Assembly (NCBI GenBank): GCA_045542075.1
Contig: JAZQKI010000039.1
Location: 1-14,336 of the forward strand
Source of the DNA: SVTX01 sp045542075
GTDB lineage: Bacteria; Bacillota; Clostridia; Oscillospirales; CAG-272
DNA length: 14,336 nucleotides
Direction: 5' to 3'
Shown here: positions 1 to 6,747 of the stretch, piece by piece
Layout of the letters: every line of letters begins with the position of its first letter
Numbering within the stretch: position 1 is the first letter of the stretch
Notes under the pieces: generated by a model
Database searches by the model: none
Told to the model about the DNA's origin: nothing
Seen by the model: the letters and a program-made list of their open reading frames with translations, nothing else
Program-made: the position numbers and the translations under genes

Positions 1-24
1 TAAGACCGCTTGGCCTCCGACTTC

Positions 25-351
25 TTATAGAGTTTCATTTGTCATTTTTATAAGCTCTAAAACAAATTTTCTTTTTTTATGATCGAGTTTCCTTATTTCG
101 TTTATGATTTCGGACTCCATATATTCGTTTGATTTCAGGGCGCTTTCGGATATTAAAGACGCAACGTCGCAGTTAAGGATTGATGAAATTGCGCCGAGCA
201 GATCAAGGCTTATCTTGGTGATTCCGCGCTCTATCTGACTGACGTATCCAATGGAAACGTTCAGACGTTCAGCCAATGCTTCCTGCGTCATTCCTTGCGT
301 TTTTCTCGCGCGCTTGATTCGTTCTCCAATCAATTTATAATCAATATTCAT
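25..351 (-). CDS. XRE-family helix-turn-helix transcriptional regulator (108 aa)
   Basis: Small DNA-binding protein. Residues about 8-66 form an HTH_3/XRE (Cro/C1-type) domain: IGERIKRARKTQGMTQEALAERL is followed by a recognition-helix region with VSIGYVSQIERG, the family's typical pattern. The remaining ~40 residues are charged and probably helical (KLDHKKRKFVLELIK), possibly for dimerisation. The start chosen is ATG at 349-351, because AAAGGAGC lies just upstream at a good distance. A longer in-frame reading to 414 adds a hydrophobic segment not typical of the family and ignores this ribosome binding site. It is transcribed divergently from the lipoprotein gene, and the shared intergenic region carries an inverted repeat beside the lipoprotein promoter. 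Autoregulation and control of the neighbouring genes are inferred. The target and signal are unknown. Confidence 0.9.
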   Translation of the reverse strand: MNIDYKLIGERIKRARKTQGMTQEALAERLNVSIGYVSQIERGITKISLDLLGAISSILNCDVASLISESALKSNEYMESEIINEIRKLDHKKRKFVLELIKMTNETL

Positions 352-410
352 AAGCGCTCCTTTCACTATTTTATATGTATAGAATACAACATAAACAGCT
401 AAACAAGAAG

Positions 411-442
411 ACACTTATAAGTAAATATTTAGTTATTAGTGT
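411..442. promoter_or_regulatory. Imperfect inverted repeat, candidate operator for the XRE regulator
   Basis: ACACTTATAA (411-420) and TTATTAGTGT (433-442) are inverted with 9 of 10 positions matching and a 12-base spacer. The right arm touches the -35 box (442-447) of the promoter reading toward the lipoprotein. A second palindrome, ACTTATAAGT, lies at 412-421-like positions inside the left arm. The position between divergent genes and against a -35 box is what one expects of a repressor or activator site. The link to the XRE protein is inference only. Confidence 0.4.
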
Positions 443-470
443 TGACAAAATGAAAATATTGTATTACAAT
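442..470 (+). promoter_or_regulatory. Sigma-A type promoter for the lipoprotein-HEPN unit
   Basis: TTGACA at 442-447 is a perfect -35 box, followed by a 17-base spacer and TACAAT at 465-470 as a near-consensus -10 box. The predicted transcript start is near 477, about 48 bases upstream of the lipoprotein ATG. The ribosome binding site AAAGGAG is at 510-516. Confidence 0.8.
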
Positions 471-524
471 TATTATATAGCATAGCGTTTTATAATCAAA
501 TAAAAAGATAAAGGAGAATACGTT

Positions 525-2255
525 ATGAAGAAAACAAAAATTTTTAAGCTTGTATTAGCATTATTTGTGATTGCAGCGGCACTGCTGGCATTTGCTTCGT
601 GCGACGGAGGGGATAACTCTGTTGAAACACCAACAGGCAATTCTACAATCGACGGACCCCAAAACTCTATCGAAACGCCAACAAATAATTCTACGATTGG
701 CGGGTCACAAAGCTCTTGTAGTCATTCATATGATGACGGTCAAGTAATAGAAGAAGCAACGTGTCAGAAAAGTGGAAAAATTAAATATACGTGCATGCTT
801 TGCAGCAGCACAAAAACTAAGACAATCCCTAAAGTAGAACATGAATTTGATTCCGGAGAAATTATAAAAGAAGTCACTTGTATATCCAACGGAGAAAAAT
901 GGTATGCTTGCAAAATGTGCGGATATATAAAAGTGGAGACTATCAGAACAACCGGGCATAATTTTGATAACGGTATAATAATGCAAGAAGCGACCTGCGC
1001 ACAAGAGGGTATAAAAACATACACCTGCGAGAACTGCAACGGAACGAAAACAGAGTCTATTGCAAAAAAGAGCCACAATTATGATAGCGGCGTAATTACT
1101 CGTGAGGCAAGCTGTGAAACAGACGGAGAAAGAATTTATACTTGCACCCTGTGCCGTAGCACAATGACTACTGCTATTTCTAAAACAGGACATAGTTATA
1201 ACTTTGGCGAGATAACACAGGAAGCAACCTGCTCCCAAAATGGGGTTAAAACATTTACCTGTAATTACTGCTCCAAAACCAAAACGGAATCAATATCAAA
1301 AACAGCACATAAATATGAAAAAAATAAGTGCATCTATTGCCAGAAGGTCACAGAAAACTATGTTTACGGTCTTGGTGAGACGGTATATTCTAACAAATGG
1401 GAATTTACTATTGATATGGTTGCCACCCACGATGAATGTCTGCCAAATGCTATCATTATTACTTATACATATAAGAATATTGGGGTTACCGGAACAGAAG
1501 GATTGCTTCTGGATTTGTGGGAAGTTTATTTGGTTTCAAATGGTCAGAAAATAGAGATGCTGGAAAGGTCTTTGGATGATCATTCAAATCAGCCAATATC
1601 GGTTTTGCAGGGTGGTGTCTACACCGCGAGTTTAGTATACTATACAAATAGCAAATATGAATATGATACCATTGTGATGAGTAAAATATGGGAACCGAAC
1701 AACTATAAAATAACTGGTGTTAATTTTGAACTCCCTGTTCACACTCACGAGTACGATTCAGGCGCAATTACAACTGCCGCTACGTGCGGAAACGATGGGG
1801 TAAAGACGTATACTTGTCAAACGTGCTCGTGGCAAAGAACAGAAACTATTGCTGCGACTGGTTCGCATAATATTGTAAACAATATTTGTACTGTTTGTGG
1901 AGTCAAGCCGGTTGTGTACTGCGATACCGATTTGCCTGCAACGATTAACTATTACTCTGGCGGAACAAAACAAAGCTCTTGCTCTGTAACGGACGTGACC
2001 TTCAAGGTTTCGGGCGACGATCTATATATTTACTTTACAGGAAGAAAGACCTATGATTCAAGAGGAACCGGACAAAGTGATTCGTGCAAAATCGGTTGGA
2101 AGCTTTATGACGAGGACAATTACGTTGTTGCTAGCGGAACACAGCATACCTTGTCGTTAGCAACTGGAGAAGGATTTAAGGAATCAAAAGAAACAGTGTA
2201 TGATGTTATTGAGTCGGGAAAAACATATCGACTTGTTTTGTTGAATGTGAATTAA
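525..2255 (+). CDS. Secreted lipoprotein with 39-residue Cys/His (CxxC) repeats (576 aa)
   Basis: No specific function recognised. Residues 1-25 are a lipoprotein signal peptide: KK-rich start, hydrophobic core, then FASC with Cys26 as the probable lipidated residue (Phe at -3 is less usual). A low-complexity linker follows, with NSVETPT and NSIETPT duplicated. Five repeats of exactly 39 residues then begin at His67, 106, 145, 184 and 223. Each has the pattern H-x-Y/F...AT-C-x3-G-x3-Y-x-C-x2-C...I...H, with three Cys and one His per unit, suggesting small zinc-ribbon-like or disulfide modules. A half unit ends at about 276. Residues about 280-400 (YGLGETVYSNKWEFTI onward) resemble a DUF4352/telokin-like beta-sandwich. 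A sixth repeat is at 408-448, and a beta-rich C-terminal domain runs about 463-576. AAAGGAG precedes the ATG by 8 bases. It is probably anchored to the outer face of the membrane. It is followed 32 bases later by the HEPN-like gene. Confidence 0.85.
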   Translation: MKKTKIFKLVLALFVIAAALLAFASCDGGDNSVETPTGNSTIDGPQNSIETPTNNSTIGGSQSSCSHSYDDGQVIEEATCQKSGKIKYTCMLCSSTKTKTIPKVEHEFDSGEIIKEVTCISNGEKWYACKMCGYIKVETIRTTGHNFDNGIIMQEATCAQEGIKTYTCENCNGTKTESIAKKSHNYDSGVITREASCETDGERIYTCTLCRSTMTTAISKTGHSYNFGEITQEATCSQNGVKTFTCNYCSKTKTESISKTAHKYEKNKCIYCQKVTENYVYGLGETVYSNKWEFTIDMVATHDECLPNAIIITYTYKNIGVTGTEGLLLDLWEVYLVSNGQKIEMLERSLDDHSNQPISVLQGGVYTASLVYYTNSKYEYDTIVMSKIWEPNNYKITGVNFELPVHTHEYDSGAITTAATCGNDGVKTYTCQTCSWQRTETIAATGSHNIVNNICTVCGVKPVVYCDTDLPATINYYSGGTKQSSCSVTDVTFKVSGDDLYIYFTGRKTYDSRGTGQSDSCKIGWKLYDEDNYVVASGTQHTLSLATGEGFKESKETVYDVIESGKTYRLVLLNVN

Positions 2256-2287
2256 ATTATTTTCAGTGAAAAGGAGAACCCTCACTC

Positions 2288-2752
2288 ATGATGTACGCTA
2301 AAGGAAAGAATTTCACCAAAGACTTTATCACCCGTACCAAATACAACATAAATCATATAAATACACCTTATGAAGTAACCCAACTAATAAATTCAATGGT
2401 TGGATTATTAATCATACCGGAACAAAAATATTTTCAACAAATTACAGACGATATGATTTGTGAATCTTTGCTGAATGAAATAAGAGGGGCAATAGTGAAG
2501 AATACCTATGATCCGGAAAATACGGAAATATCCTTGCGAGATATCACGTTGCATTTGCGAAATGGTGTAGCGCATTTTAGAATGGATTTTGGAGGAAATA
2601 GTAATAATGAAATTGCGCAGATTATCATAAAGGATCATCGAAGTCCAAGGCTTGAAAAAGCGGCGGCAGATTTTGAAATTAAGCTATCGGTCGATTTACT
2701 TAAAAGATACTTGTTTGAATTTTCGGAAGCATTTTGCAATGCACTCAAATAA
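2288..2752 (+). CDS. HEPN-like domain protein (putative RxxxxH nuclease family, 154 aa)
   Basis: Small, predominantly helical cytoplasmic protein with no signal peptide. Two segments resemble the HEPN family typified by pEK499_p136: an N-terminal helix block YEVTQLINSMVGLLIIPEQKYF (about residues 28-49) and a later helix with LRNGVAH (90-96). In the latter, Arg91 and His96 form the R-x4-6-H motif that is catalytic in many HEPN ribonucleases, with Asn following Arg as is common. HEPN proteins act as RNases in toxin, abortive-infection and stress systems. That activity here is inferred from the motif alone, and no nucleotidyltransferase partner is visible. AAGGAG is at 2271-2276; ATG codons at 2288 and 2291 are both possible starts. 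It lies 32 bases behind the lipoprotein gene without an intervening terminator, so it is probably co-transcribed. Its base composition is AT-rich compared with the aromatic operon. Confidence 0.75.
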   Translation: MMYAKGKNFTKDFITRTKYNINHINTPYEVTQLINSMVGLLIIPEQKYFQQITDDMICESLLNEIRGAIVKNTYDPENTEISLRDITLHLRNGVAHFRMDFGGNSNNEIAQIIIKDHRSPRLEKAAADFEIKLSVDLLKRYLFEFSEAFCNALK

Positions 2753-2760
2753 TATAAGCA

Positions 2761-2787
2761 AAAGCCCACGGCACCGCCGTGGGCTTT
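2761..2787. terminator. Bidirectional hairpin terminator between convergent genes
   Basis: AAAGCCCACGG (2761-2771) pairs perfectly with CCGTGGGCTTT (2777-2787) around a 5-base loop. It sits between the plus-strand HEPN-like gene and the minus-strand aroQ. T-rich sequence follows the stem on both strands, giving termination for both units, including the end of the aromatic operon. Confidence 0.85.
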
Positions 2788-2791
2788 ATCT

Positions 2792-3229
2792 TTACATATT
2801 TTCCAAATACTCCTTGAGGAAAAGTATCGCCTGTCTGTATCCGTCGATGCCTTGTCCCATAATGGTTTTTATTGCTGCCATTGAGACGTAGGATTTCTGG
2901 CGGAAGTCCTCGCGCTTGGACACGTCAGAGATGTGTATCTCGACGGTGGGGATGGAGACTGCCTTGAGCGCGTCAAGGATAGCGATCGAGGTGTGCGTGT
3001 ACGCCGCGGGGTTTATGACTATTCCGTCAAAGACGCCGTAGGCATCCTGAATTTTATCAACTATCGCTCCCTCGTGGTTGGACTGAAAAAGCTCGTATTC
3101 AATATCGTTTTCCTTGCAAGTCTTCTTTACAAGTCTGCAAAGCGCGGAGTAGTTCTGCGAGCCGTAAATGTCGGGCTCACGAAGTCCCAGAAGGTTGATA
3201 TTGGGTCCGTTAATGACAAGAATTTTCAT
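2792..3229 (-). CDS. aroQ: 3-dehydroquinate dehydratase, type II
   Basis: Catalyses dehydration of 3-dehydroquinate to 3-dehydroshikimate, shikimate step 3. At 145 residues it has the usual type II length, and the enzyme normally forms a dodecamer. The recognisable motifs are NGPNINLLGLRE (residues 7-18, including Arg17), the lid Tyr22 in IYG, NHEG (51-54), NPAAYTHTS (73-81, with Asn73 and the catalytic-type His79), EIHIS (97-101, His99 and Ser101) and Arg110. The residue after HIS is Asp102, where Asn is usual (HISN). It is the last gene of the operon, starting 3 bases after the aroE-aroK stop. Its GGAGG overlaps the end of the preceding reading frame, implying translational coupling. The bidirectional hairpin follows the stop. 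Confidence 0.97.
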   Translation of the reverse strand: MKILVINGPNINLLGLREPDIYGSQNYSALCRLVKKTCKENDIEYELFQSNHEGAIVDKIQDAYGVFDGIVINPAAYTHTSIAILDALKAVSIPTVEIHISDVSKREDFRQKSYVSMAAIKTIMGQGIDGYRQAILFLKEYLENM

Positions 3230-3232
3230 AGC

Positions 3233-4480
3233 TTAATCCTCCAAAAACCATTTTATTATTTTTTCTGCCGTGTCGGTTGGCGTAATATTCGCAATTTCAA
3301 TATCGCAAAAAGCCCGATAAAGGGGCAGGCGAGAGTTATACATCTCGGACAGGTCGCCCGACAAGGACAGCGGTCTGCCGTCTTTTGCGAGTGTGGAAAT
3401 GTCTCTTGTGATAAAGACTATTTTTCCGTTCTGACAAAGTGGATTGTAATTCTCGCTCCTTGTTACAACGCCGCCGCCCGTAGCTATTACAACGCCGTTT
3501 TTTTTGCCCGCAAGCTTTATTGCCTCGTGCTCGATTTGGCGGAATCTTTCCTCGCCGTCCTCGGAAAAAATCTCGGGAATTGTCTTGCCCGCAAGCTCCA
3601 CAACAAGCGCGTCGGTATCTATAAGCTCGCGAGAAAGCTTCTCTGATATAATTGTTCCGATAGTAGTCTTACCGCAGCCGGGCATACCTACAAGTATAAT
3701 ATTTGACGTTTGAGCCGAGATAATACCCGTTATTCTGTCAATTTCGCCGTCATCTATCTCCTCGCCCGTGAATATCTCGCAGGCTCTTTTTGCCTGCGCA
3801 ACGAGCATTGGCAGACCGCTTGCGATCTTCAGCCCAAGCCTTTCTGCGTCAAGCAAAAGCTGCGTTTTTGCAGGGTTGAATATAACGTCAGCCACGCCCT
3901 CAAGCGCGGGGAATTTCTCAATATCTATCGGAGAGATAAGATTGTTCGGGTACATTCCCACTGGGGTGCAGTTTACTATTATCTGCGTGTCGGGGTGTTT
4001 GACGTGCGCGTTTTCGTAATTAAGCTCGCCGCCTCTGGAGACAAATCTTATCTCACTCGCGCCAAGGTTCTCGCAAGCCGCACGCGCCGTGCGCGACGTG
4101 CCGCCCGTTCCGAGAATAAGGACTTTTTTGCCCGACATATCAATGCCCGCATTTTTTATCATATACACGAAGCCGTAAAAATCGGTGTTATCGCCATACA
4201 GCCTGCCGTCGGGCAGGTGCGTTATTGTGTTGACCGAGCCGATTTTTTGCGCCGCCTCGGAGATGACGTCAAGATAGGGAATTACCGCCATCTTGTACGG
4301 AATTGTCACGTTTACAGAGTGGTATCTGTCACTTTTGATAAAGCTCTCAAGCTGACTCTCGGGCATTTCAAAGAGCGAATATGGGTAATCGGCAAGAAGT
4401 CCGTGTATCTGCGGTGAAAAGCTGTGTCCGAGCCGCTCGCCCACAAGTCCGCAGATCTGATTTTTTCTGTTTTTTATCAT
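3233..4480 (-). CDS. aroE-aroK: Bifunctional shikimate dehydrogenase - shikimate kinase fusion
   Basis: A single 415-residue reading frame carries two enzymes for consecutive steps. Residues 1 to about 245 are AroE (NADP-dependent reduction of dehydroshikimate). They contain LGHSFSPQIH (18-26), the NVTIPYK motif with catalytic-type Lys63, NTD (98-100, Asp100), the nucleotide-binding GTGGTSR (114-120) and NCTPVGMYP. Residues about 250-415 are AroK (ATP-dependent phosphorylation of shikimate). They contain the P-loop GMPGCGKTT (255-263), DTD (278-280), FRQIE after Arg302, GGG (325-327), GRP (358-360) and a lid region with Arg374/Arg379. Both active sites look intact. The junction is short and hydrophilic. 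It starts 12 bases after the pheA stop, with an AGGACAAGG ribosome binding region, and lies 3 bases before aroQ. The fusion likely fixes a 1:1 ratio and may aid channelling (inference). Confidence 0.95.
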   Translation of the reverse strand: MIKNRKNQICGLVGERLGHSFSPQIHGLLADYPYSLFEMPESQLESFIKSDRYHSVNVTIPYKMAVIPYLDVISEAAQKIGSVNTITHLPDGRLYGDNTDFYGFVYMIKNAGIDMSGKKVLILGTGGTSRTARAACENLGASEIRFVSRGGELNYENAHVKHPDTQIIVNCTPVGMYPNNLISPIDIEKFPALEGVADVIFNPAKTQLLLDAERLGLKIASGLPMLVAQAKRACEIFTGEEIDDGEIDRITGIISAQTSNIILVGMPGCGKTTIGTIISEKLSRELIDTDALVVELAGKTIPEIFSEDGEERFRQIEHEAIKLAGKKNGVVIATGGGVVTRSENYNPLCQNGKIVFITRDISTLAKDGRPLSLSGDLSEMYNSRLPLYRAFCDIEIANITPTDTAEKIIKWFLED

Positions 4481-4492
4481 AGCCTTGTCCTG

Positions 4493-5641
4493 TCAGATTA
4501 TTTCGGAGTACGCACCGAGGAAGCGGAATCTCTCGCTCCGCGCCTCAAGCTCGCAAAGCAGCTGCTTTAAGTCATCTGAATATACCGATACCGAGAAATC
4601 AAAGTAAAACATAGACTCAAAATCCCGCTCGGGAATAGGAGCAGACTCAAGCTTTGTCATATTGATGCCGAGTGCGTTGAAGCAGGAGAGGACGTTATAG
4701 AGCATACCGGGGCGGTTTGGAGTTACAAGCATAATTGAGCATTTGTCAGCACCGGGATATACCTCGGGTTGCTTTGATATACAAATAAATCTTGTGTAGT
4801 TATTGCCCATATCCTGAACCGAGGGGGCTATGTTTTCAAGACCGTAAAGCTCGGCACACGCACGTGAGGACAGCGCCGCTATGTCATCTCTGCCCGACTG
4901 CGCGACAAGCTTCGCCGCCACAGCCGTGTTTTCGCAGACCGTTATCTTCACACCCTCAAGGGAATTTAGAAACGTAGAGCATTGGTTTATCGCCTGCTCG
5001 TGCGAGACTATTTCCTTTATATTATCAAGCCTTACACCGCGGCGTACAAGCAGGTTGTGGTCAATTTTGAGTCGAAGCGACTTGACGATATGGAAATTAT
5101 GCCGTATCATCAGCTCGTAGACCTTCTTGACCGAGCCCGCGGTGCTATTCTCAATGGGAAGCACGCCGTAACGACATTCTCCGCGCTCAATCGCGGAGAA
5201 GACCGCGTCAAACGAGGGGTAGTAATTTATTGAGGGCAGCTCAAAAAATCTTTCTGCCGCTATCTGCGAGTACGCACCCTCAACACCCTGACAGGCAACC
5301 TGTGCCTTTTTGGGGAACATTTTGTCGGTTTTTTCAAGCGCGGCTTGTATATCGCTGTATATCTGGGACTTTGGGGAGAGTCTTGTGTGCTGGTAGGACT
5401 TTGATACGTCCATCATAGTATGATACAGTATCAGAGCGTATTTTTCAAACTCTTCCCCCGCCATATCAGCAATTCTGGCGAGCAGCTCACGCTCGCGCGC
5501 CGCATCAAGCACAGGAAGATTGTGCTGTTTTTTGTATTCCGCGACCTCGGCGGCGAGATTCATACGGTGTATGAATTGCTCAAGAATTTTCTTGTCGGTC
5601 GCGTTTATTTCTTTGCGAATTTCATTAAGATCAAGTTCCAT
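4493..5641 (-). CDS. pheA: Bifunctional chorismate mutase / prephenate dehydratase (P-protein)
   Basis: Converts chorismate to prephenate and prephenate to phenylpyruvate. Residues 1 to about 90 form an AroQ-type helical chorismate mutase (LNEIRKEINATDKKIL with Arg9 and Asp16, then Arg26 and Lys37/38). Residues about 112-295 form prephenate dehydratase, with GVEGAYSQ (119-126), PIENSTAGS (172-180) and the NYTRF signature (291-295, containing the catalytic Thr). Residues about 300-380 form a C-terminal ACT domain (RPGMLYNVLSCFNALGINMTKLES), normally the phenylalanine sensor. In its usual ESRP motif, Arg is replaced by Ala (ESAP, 332-335), which may change feedback control. The 382-residue length matches fused P-proteins. 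As the only chorismate mutase in the operon, it must also feed TyrA. AAAAGGAT lies upstream, 13 bases after the aroC stop. Confidence 0.97.
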   Translation of the reverse strand: MELDLNEIRKEINATDKKILEQFIHRMNLAAEVAEYKKQHNLPVLDAARERELLARIADMAGEEFEKYALILYHTMMDVSKSYQHTRLSPKSQIYSDIQAALEKTDKMFPKKAQVACQGVEGAYSQIAAERFFELPSINYYPSFDAVFSAIERGECRYGVLPIENSTAGSVKKVYELMIRHNFHIVKSLRLKIDHNLLVRRGVRLDNIKEIVSHEQAINQCSTFLNSLEGVKITVCENTAVAAKLVAQSGRDDIAALSSRACAELYGLENIAPSVQDMGNNYTRFICISKQPEVYPGADKCSIMLVTPNRPGMLYNVLSCFNALGINMTKLESAPIPERDFESMFYFDFSVSVYSDDLKQLLCELEARSERFRFLGAYSEII

Positions 5642-5654
5642 TTTTATATCCTTT

Positions 5655-6731
5655 TCAGTCTGAAAGCATATCGAATATAGCGATAGCGCAAGCCGCCTCT
5701 ACTACGGGAACGGCTCTGGGGACTACGCAGGGGTCATGTCTTCCGCCTATTTCAAGCTCCACATTTTCCATGCGTGATAGTGACACGCTCTGCTGTTTTT
5801 TTGCTATTGACGGGGTGGGCTTGAATGCCACCTTGAATATAAGGGGCATACCGCTACTCATTCCACCGATAACTCCACCCGCGTTGTTTGTAAGAGTTTT
5901 TACGGTTTTTCCGTCCGTATAGAATGGGTCGTTGTTCTGTGAGCCGAAAATTGCGGCAGAGCCAAAGCCGAGACCGAACTCAATACCCTTGACTGCGGGA
6001 ATACCGAAGATTATTTGCGAGATCCTACCCTCAACGCCGTCAAACATATGCTCGCCAAGTCCAACAGGTAGACCTATCGCCGCGCATTCTATGATTCCGC
6101 CGACGGAGTCGCCGTCAAGCCGCGCTTCCTCAATTTTTTTCTGCATATCAATCCCCGCGCCTGTATCAATAGTCGGGAAGGGATTTTGACTCAGCTTTTC
6201 AAATTCGCGCTCGCTGACATTCACGGCATTAAAATCACGGTCGCAAATTCCTGCTATCGAGTGAATGTGAGCCGCAATCTGTATCCCTTTCTGCTCAAGG
6301 ATCTGCAAGCAGATCCCACCCGCGACGCACATGGGAGCGGTAAGTCTGCCCGAGAAATGCCCGCCGCCGCGAAGGTCCACATTGCCGCCGTATTTAACTA
6401 TGGCGGCGTAGTCGGCGTGTGATGGGCGGGGAATATCGGTAAGATTTGAATAGTCACTTGAGTGCTGATTTGTGTTATAGATCACCGCCCGGATGTCATC
6501 GCCGTTGGTTACACCGTTGCAAATTCCCGACAAAAACACGGGAATATCGGGCTCGCGGCGTTTGGTCGAATACGCATTCTGCCCGGGCGCGCGACGCTTC
6601 ATAAAGGTCAGAAGCTTGTCCGTATCTATTTTCACACCCGACGGCACGCCCGAGAGTGTCATTCCGATACTCTCGTCGTGCGAGCCGCCGTATATGGTAA
6701 GTCTTATATTTTTACCGTATGTAGTAGCCAT
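5655..6731 (-). CDS. aroC: Chorismate synthase
   Basis: Catalyses the anti-1,4 elimination of phosphate from EPSP to chorismate using reduced FMN, the last common step. The 358-residue length is typical. The N-terminal signature appears as YGGSHDESIGMTLSG, where many homologues have GESHG. The middle signature is RGGGHFSGRLTAP, in place of the common GRSSARETA. The C-terminal signature RHDPCVVPRAVPVVEA is well conserved. These substitutions are a recognisable clostridial-type variant, so I read the enzyme as functional rather than decayed. The start MATTYGKNI is preceded by AGGAGG at good spacing. It lies 16 bases after aroA and 13 before pheA, within the aromatic operon. Confidence 0.97.
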   Translation of the reverse strand: MATTYGKNIRLTIYGGSHDESIGMTLSGVPSGVKIDTDKLLTFMKRRAPGQNAYSTKRREPDIPVFLSGICNGVTNGDDIRAVIYNTNQHSSDYSNLTDIPRPSHADYAAIVKYGGNVDLRGGGHFSGRLTAPMCVAGGICLQILEQKGIQIAAHIHSIAGICDRDFNAVNVSEREFEKLSQNPFPTIDTGAGIDMQKKIEEARLDGDSVGGIIECAAIGLPVGLGEHMFDGVEGRISQIIFGIPAVKGIEFGLGFGSAAIFGSQNNDPFYTDGKTVKTLTNNAGGVIGGMSSGMPLIFKVAFKPTPSIAKKQQSVSLSRMENVELEIGGRHDPCVVPRAVPVVEAACAIAIFDMLSD

Positions 6732-6747
6732 TTTGGCCTCCTGAAAT

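Noticed and set aside
352..410. Promoter for the XRE gene on the minus strand
   Set aside because: Only weak matches (TTGTTT then TCTATA at 17 bases) are present; too poor to list as a feature, although some promoter must exist here.
352..414. N-terminal extension of the XRE regulator
   Set aside because: AAAGGAGC directly precedes the ATG at 351; the extension has no ribosome binding site and is atypical of the family.
726..1238. 170-residue antisense reading frame within the lipoprotein gene
   Set aside because: It mirrors the 39-residue repeat on the other strand, has no ribosome binding site, and its Cys/Phe-rich composition is an artefact of the repeat.
720..1330. CRISPR-like or other DNA repeat array
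   Set aside because: The periodicity is 117 bases (39 codons) and is at protein level; the DNA copies have diverged and there are no conserved direct repeats with unique spacers.
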